DNA of 64,000 nucleotides. Source: Mameliella sp. CS4. Lineage in GTDB: Bacteria > Pseudomonadota > Alphaproteobacteria > Rhodobacterales > Rhodobacteraceae. Shown piece after piece: positions 60,371-64,000 of this stretch; the stretch's first letter is position 1, and each line of letters opens with the position of its first letter. The notes under the pieces are model-generated. The model was not told the DNA's origin. It saw only the letters and a program-made list of their open reading frames with translations, and ran no database searches. The stretch lies in contig NZ_JAHXRQ010000005.1 of assembly GCF_019392335.1 (NCBI RefSeq), forward strand, positions 124,001-188,000, written 5' to 3'. Position numbers and translations under genes: made by a program.

Positions 60371-60422
60371 GCCGGGACGGCGTCCCCCGGCCCGCTGTCG
60401 GCGCGGTCGCAAGGCCGCGCCG
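60371..60422 (+). terminator. Double hairpin before the permease genes
   Basis: Two GC hairpins: an imperfect one at about 60371-60393 (GGCCGGG...CCCGGCC) and a perfect 8-bp one at 60399-60422 (CGGCGCGG with CCGCGCCG). No U tract. Confidence 0.45.
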
Positions 60423-60478
60423 GTCTGTCCGGCGCCAAGCCTCTGGACGCCGCCCCGGGCCGCCCATACGGTGCCTCC

Positions 60479-61420
60479 ATGCTGGCCTACCTGTCCCGAC
60501 GCCTGATCTCGCTGGTCCTCAGCCTTGCCGTCGCTTCGGCGGTGATCTTCCTGGTGGTCGAAGTGGCGCCCGGGGACCCGGCCAGCTACATGCTGGGCAT
60601 CAACGCCCAGCCCGAAACCCTGGCCGCCCTGCGCGAGGAACTGGGCCTCGACCTGCCGAAATGGCAACGCTACCTCGCCTGGACCACTGGCATGCTGACA
60701 GGCGATTTCGGCACCTCCTACACCTACCGTGCCCCGGTGGCCGAAATCATCGGCGAGAGGCTGTGGATCTCGCTGCCGCTCGCGCTTTTCGCCCTTGCCC
60801 TCTCGATCCTGCTGGCCTTCCCGGCCGGTCTGATCGCCGCCGCCACCCGTGGCCGCGCGCCCGACCTCGGCGTCATGGCCTTCTCACAGCTGGGCGTCGC
60901 GATCCCGAACTTCTGGTTCGCCATGCTGCTGGTGCTGGGCTTTGCCATCACCTGGCGCATCTTTCCCTCCGGCGGCTTCCCCGGCTGGGAGGACCCGCTG
61001 CAGGCCCTCCGCGCCCTCACCCTGCCCGCCGTGGCACTGGCCCTGCCGCAGGCCGCCATCCTCGCCCGGGTGCTGCGCTCCTCCCTGATCGACGCCCTGG
61101 GAGAGGATTACATCCGCACCGCCCGCGCCAAGGGGCTGACCCGCACCCAGACGCTCTGGCGCCACGGGGTGCGCAACGCGCTGATCCCGGTGCTGACCAT
61201 CATCGGGTTGCAATTCTCCTTTCTCATCGCCGGGGGCATCATCATCGAACAGGTTTTCTACCTGCCGGGCCTCGGGCGACTGATCTTCCAGGCCATCAGC
61301 CAGCGCGACCTGATCGTGGTGGGAAGCACCGTCATGCTGCTGGTCTTCGCCGTCATCCTGGTGAATTTCCTGACCGACCTCGCCTATGCGCTGGCCGACC
61401 CCAGGCTGCGCCACAGATGA
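60479..61420 (+). CDS. Peptide-type ABC importer, permease 1 (DppB-like)
   Basis: A 313-residue inner-membrane permease with six predicted helices. It has the DppB N-terminal region (YLSRRLISLVLSLAVASAVIFLVVEVAPGDPA) and the EAA loop for ATPase contact (EDYIRTARAKGLTRTQTLWRHGVRNALIPVL). The stop overlaps the next gene by 4 nt. Confidence 0.93.
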   Translation: MLAYLSRRLISLVLSLAVASAVIFLVVEVAPGDPASYMLGINAQPETLAALREELGLDLPKWQRYLAWTTGMLTGDFGTSYTYRAPVAEIIGERLWISLPLALFALALSILLAFPAGLIAAATRGRAPDLGVMAFSQLGVAIPNFWFAMLLVLGFAITWRIFPSGGFPGWEDPLQALRALTLPAVALALPQAAILARVLRSSLIDALGEDYIRTARAKGLTRTQTLWRHGVRNALIPVLTIIGLQFSFLIAGGIIIEQVFYLPGLGRLIFQAISQRDLIVVGSTVMLLVFAVILVNFLTDLAYALADPRLRHR

Positions 61421-62232
61421 GCCGCAACCTGATCCTCGGCGGCGCGCTCACCGCGCTCTTTCTCGGCGCCGCCCTTCTGTCCTTTCTCTGGACGCCGGGC
61501 GAGGTCACCGCGATGAACATTCCCGCCCGCCTGCAACCACCGGGCGGCGACCACCTGCTGGGCACGGATCACTTCGGCCGCGACATCCTCAGCATGCTCA
61601 TGGTCGGCGCGCGCACCTCGATCGCCGTGGCGCTGGTCGCCGTGGGCATCGGCCTCACCCTCGGCGTGCCGCTGGGCCTAGCCGCCGCCGCCGCCCGCGG
61701 CGGCTTGCTGGACGAGCTGATCTCGCGCACCTCCGACCTGATCTTCGCCTTTCCCAGCCTGGTCATCGCCATCCTGATCACCGCCGTCTTCGGCCCCGGC
61801 GCCATCAACGCGATCCTGGCCATCGGCATCTTCAACATCCCCGTCTTCGCCCGCCTCTCGCGCGGCGCGGCGCTGTCGCTCTGGACGCGCGACTTCATCC
61901 TCGCCGCCCGCGTCGCGGGCAAGTCCACGCCGCGCATCAGCGCCGAGCACATCCTGCCCAACATCGCCAACCTGCTGATCGTGCAAAGCACCATCCAGTT
62001 CTCCCTGGGCATCCTGGCCGAGGCGGGCCTCAGCTACGTGGGCCTCGGCGCCCAGCCGCCGGTGCCCTCCTGGGGGCGAATGCTGGCCGATGCGCAGACG
62101 CTGGTCTCGCTCGCCCCGCATGTCGCCGTGATCCCGGGGCTGACCATCGTCTTCATGGTCCTCGGCCTCAATGTCCTCGGTGACGGGCTGCGCGACGCGC
62201 TTGACCCACGGTTGAAGGTCCTGCGCACATGA
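61417..62232 (+). CDS. Peptide-type ABC importer, permease 2 (DppC-like)
   Basis: A 271-residue permease with the DppC pattern: PPGGDHLLGTDHFGRDILSM near the N-terminus, then the EAA loop (RVAGKSTPRISAEHILPNIANLLIV) and YVGLGAQPPVPSWGRMLADA. The ATG at 61417 is set by ATGA overlap with the first permease. It overlaps the ATPase gene likewise. Confidence 0.93.
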   Translation: MSRNLILGGALTALFLGAALLSFLWTPGEVTAMNIPARLQPPGGDHLLGTDHFGRDILSMLMVGARTSIAVALVAVGIGLTLGVPLGLAAAAARGGLLDELISRTSDLIFAFPSLVIAILITAVFGPGAINAILAIGIFNIPVFARLSRGAALSLWTRDFILAARVAGKSTPRISAEHILPNIANLLIVQSTIQFSLGILAEAGLSYVGLGAQPPVPSWGRMLADAQTLVSLAPHVAVIPGLTIVFMVLGLNVLGDGLRDALDPRLKVLRT

Positions 62233-63869
62233 GCGCTTCTTTGGGCGAAAAATCCTCCGGGGGAGGCCGCAGGCCGGGGGCAGAGCCCCCCCTTCTCGAC
62301 ATCGACGCCCTCACCGTCGAGATCCAGGGCACGCGCATCCTCGACACCGTCTCGTTGAACATCGCCCCCGGCGAAATCCTCGCCCTGACCGGCGAATCCG
62401 GGTCGGGCAAATCCATGACCGCGCTTGCGACGATGGGCCTCCTGCCACAAGGCGCCCGCGCTTCGGGCCGCATCGCGCTGGACGGCACAGACCTGCTCAC
62501 GCTCCCGGAACGGCGCCTGTGCGACATCCGGGGCCGCGACATCGGCATGGTTTTCCAGGAACCGATGACCGCGCTCAATCCGGTGCAGAGCATCGGTGCC
62601 CAGGTCTCGGAAACCATCCTGCAACACGCGCCCCGCACGCCGCGCGCCAAGGCCCGCGCGCAGGCCACAGAGGCGCTGGCCCGCTGTGGCCTGGACCTGC
62701 CGCTCTCGCGCTACCCGCATGAACTCTCCGGCGGCCAGCGCCAGCGCGTGGTGATCGCCATGGCCATCGCGCTCCGGCCCCGGCTGCTGATCGCGGACGA
62801 ACCCACGACAGCGCTCGACGTCACCACCCAGGCACAGATCCTCGACCTTTTGCAGGATCTGACGAAAACAGAGGGCATGGCGCTGATGATGATCACCCAT
62901 GACCTTGCCGTGGTCGCGGGCATGGCCGATCGCATCGCCGTCATGCAAAAGGGCCGCATCGTCGAAAGCGCACCGACAGACCGGCTCCTCGCGCGGCGCG
63001 AGCACCCCTATACCCGCGCCCTCTTCGAGGCCTCCGGCCACCAGCCGCATCTGCCGCCCCGCCCCGACAGCGGCCCGCTTCTCGACGCCAGCGGCGTGAC
63101 CTGCACCTACCCGCTGCCGCGCCCGCATCCCTTTGCCGCCCATCCGCACTTCACCGCCGTCGACGATGTCGGCTTTGCCATAGACCGGGGGGAACGGGTT
63201 GGACTGGTGGGCGAATCCGGCTGCGGCAAGTCCACCCTCACCCGCGCGCTGCTCGGCCTGACCCCCATCGCCTCGGGGACCATCACGCTCGACGGCGCGC
63301 CGGTCTTCACCCATCACCGCCCCAACCCCGAGGTCCGGCGCAAGGTGCAGGTCGTCTTCCAGGACCCCTACGGCAGCTTCAACCCCCGCCACCGCGTCGC
63401 GCGCCTGATCACGGAACCCTTCCACCTGCTGCCCGACCCACCCCGGGGCAAAGCCCGGGACGAGGCCATCGCAGAGGCGCTGACCGCCGTGGGCCTCTCG
63501 CCCGGCGATGCGCAGAAACACATCCATGCCTTCTCCGGCGGCCAGCGCCAACGCCTGGCCATCGCCCGCGCGCTCATCATCCGCCCCGACCTGATCGTCT
63601 TCGACGAGGCGGTCTCGGCGCTCGACGTGCGCGTCCGGGCGCAGATCCTCGACCTCATCGCCGGGCTCAGCGCCAGTCACGGGCTGGCCTATCTCTTCAT
63701 CAGCCACGACCTCTCGGTGGTGCGGGGGATCGCCGACCGGGTCATGGTCATGCAAAAGGGCCGCATCGTCGAGGCCGGCCCGACCCAGCGGATCTTCTCC
63801 GCGCCGGAACACCCCTATACACAAACCCTGCTCGACGCCGCGCCCCGACTGCCGGCACTCACCTCCTGA
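62229..63869 (+). CDS. Peptide-type ABC importer, fused double ATPase
   Basis: A 546-residue protein with two ABC domains in tandem, corresponding to DppD and DppF fused. Domain 1: Walker A GESGSGKS, signature LSGGQRQR, Walker B LLIADEPTTALD. Domain 2: Walker A GESGCGKST, signature FSGGQRQR, Walker B IVFDEAVSALD. The first 22 residues (SASLGEKSSGGGRRPGAEP region) are encoded by a dispersed intergenic repeat and are not part of the fold. The start overlaps the upstream permease stop. It completes the importer with the binding protein at 53230. Confidence 0.93.
   Translation: MSASLGEKSSGGGRRPGAEPPLLDIDALTVEIQGTRILDTVSLNIAPGEILALTGESGSGKSMTALATMGLLPQGARASGRIALDGTDLLTLPERRLCDIRGRDIGMVFQEPMTALNPVQSIGAQVSETILQHAPRTPRAKARAQATEALARCGLDLPLSRYPHELSGGQRQRVVIAMAIALRPRLLIADEPTTALDVTTQAQILDLLQDLTKTEGMALMMITHDLAVVAGMADRIAVMQKGRIVESAPTDRLLARREHPYTRALFEASGHQPHLPPRPDSGPLLDASGVTCTYPLPRPHPFAAHPHFTAVDDVGFAIDRGERVGLVGESGCGKSTLTRALLGLTPIASGTITLDGAPVFTHHRPNPEVRRKVQVVFQDPYGSFNPRHRVARLITEPFHLLPDPPRGKARDEAIAEALTAVGLSPGDAQKHIHAFSGGQRQRLAIARALIIRPDLIVFDEAVSALDVRVRAQILDLIAGLSASHGLAYLFISHDLSVVRGIADRVMVMQKGRIVEAGPTQRIFSAPEHPYTQTLLDAAPRLPALTS
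62236..62292 (+). repeat. Dispersed GC-rich repeat, copy 2, inside a coding region
   Basis: This has the same order of blocks as copy 1 at 48396: CTTCTTTG, an A run, a CC/GGGGG block, GGCCGCAGGCCG, then GGGGGCAGAGCCCCC. It spans codons 3-22 of the fused ATPase and is translated in frame. Confidence 0.7.
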
Positions 63870-64000
63870 CTCTTCTGTTCACGCATCCGCACCGGTGCTC
63901 ACACCGGAGAGTTTACCGGCAGGCAGACCGGCCCCCAGCCTGTTCCCCGGAGCCCTCCGTCGCTTGAGGCCGATCAGAGCCGGGGCGCGGGGCGATGCTA

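Noticed and set aside
63870..64000. Hairpin CCGGTG-CTCA-CACCGG (63892-63907) as a terminator after the ATPase gene
   Set aside because: Only 6 bp and no U tract. The 131-bp tail otherwise shows nothing I can assign.

Overview
The window looks like chromosomal DNA from a marine alphaproteobacterium of the Rhodobacteraceae (Roseobacter group). This rests on the high GC content, a stand-alone F1 operon (atpHAGDC) without F0 genes, DUF2125, Hint_2 and H-type lectin proteins, and GC-rich intergenic repeats of a kind familiar from that family. No species is assigned. I saw no rRNA, tRNA, CRISPR array, transposase or phage gene.

Layout. 1-2.8 kb: 3' end of gltB, then mtgA. 2.9-15.8 kb: one reverse-strand gene for a 4,301-residue modular surface protein (signal peptide, 14 DUF11-like repeats, 14 alternating Ig-like repeats, Calx-beta-like modules, C-terminal outer-membrane barrel). 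16.1-23.1 kb: part of a type II secretion system (gspC, D, E, F) interrupted by an oppositely oriented Hint-domain gene, with a divergent TPR lipoprotein beside gspC. 23.1-31.4 kb: EamA exporter, ABC-2 exporter pair, hydrolase and thioredoxin-fold isomerase pair, prs with a dihaem cytochrome c, an H-type lectin, a MarC protein and an MFS exporter. 31.4-36.5 kb: the F1 ATP synthase operon with a 24-bp inverted repeat between atpD and atpC. 36.8-41.9 kb: methyltransferase, gloB, clpA and a LytM peptidase. 41.9-46.5 kb: a MotA/ExbB-like channel protein and a MotB/OmpA-like partner with about 960 residues of coiled coil. 46.7-53 kb: TetR regulator, homocysteine methyltransferase, gamma-glutamylcyclotransferase, DUF2125 protein, M20 peptidase and panBC. 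53.2-63.9 kb: a peptide-type ABC importer whose binding-protein gene is separated from its permease and ATPase genes by five others: two secreted ClpP-fold proteins, a fluoroacetate-dehalogenase-like hydrolase, an HTH membrane protein and a small secreted protein.

Most genes are ordinary core functions. The unusual material is concentrated in the envelope and secretion genes (giant adhesin, Hint gene within gspCDEF, long coiled-coil motor-like pair, tandem ClpP-fold proteins) and in short DNA elements: two paired-palindrome repeats, a dispersed GC-rich repeat that has become the N-terminus of an ABC ATPase, an Fnr-like box upstream of atpH, and a possible three-way-junction structure at the end of the methyltransferase gene. 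Functions of the unusual loci are inferred from sequence only.
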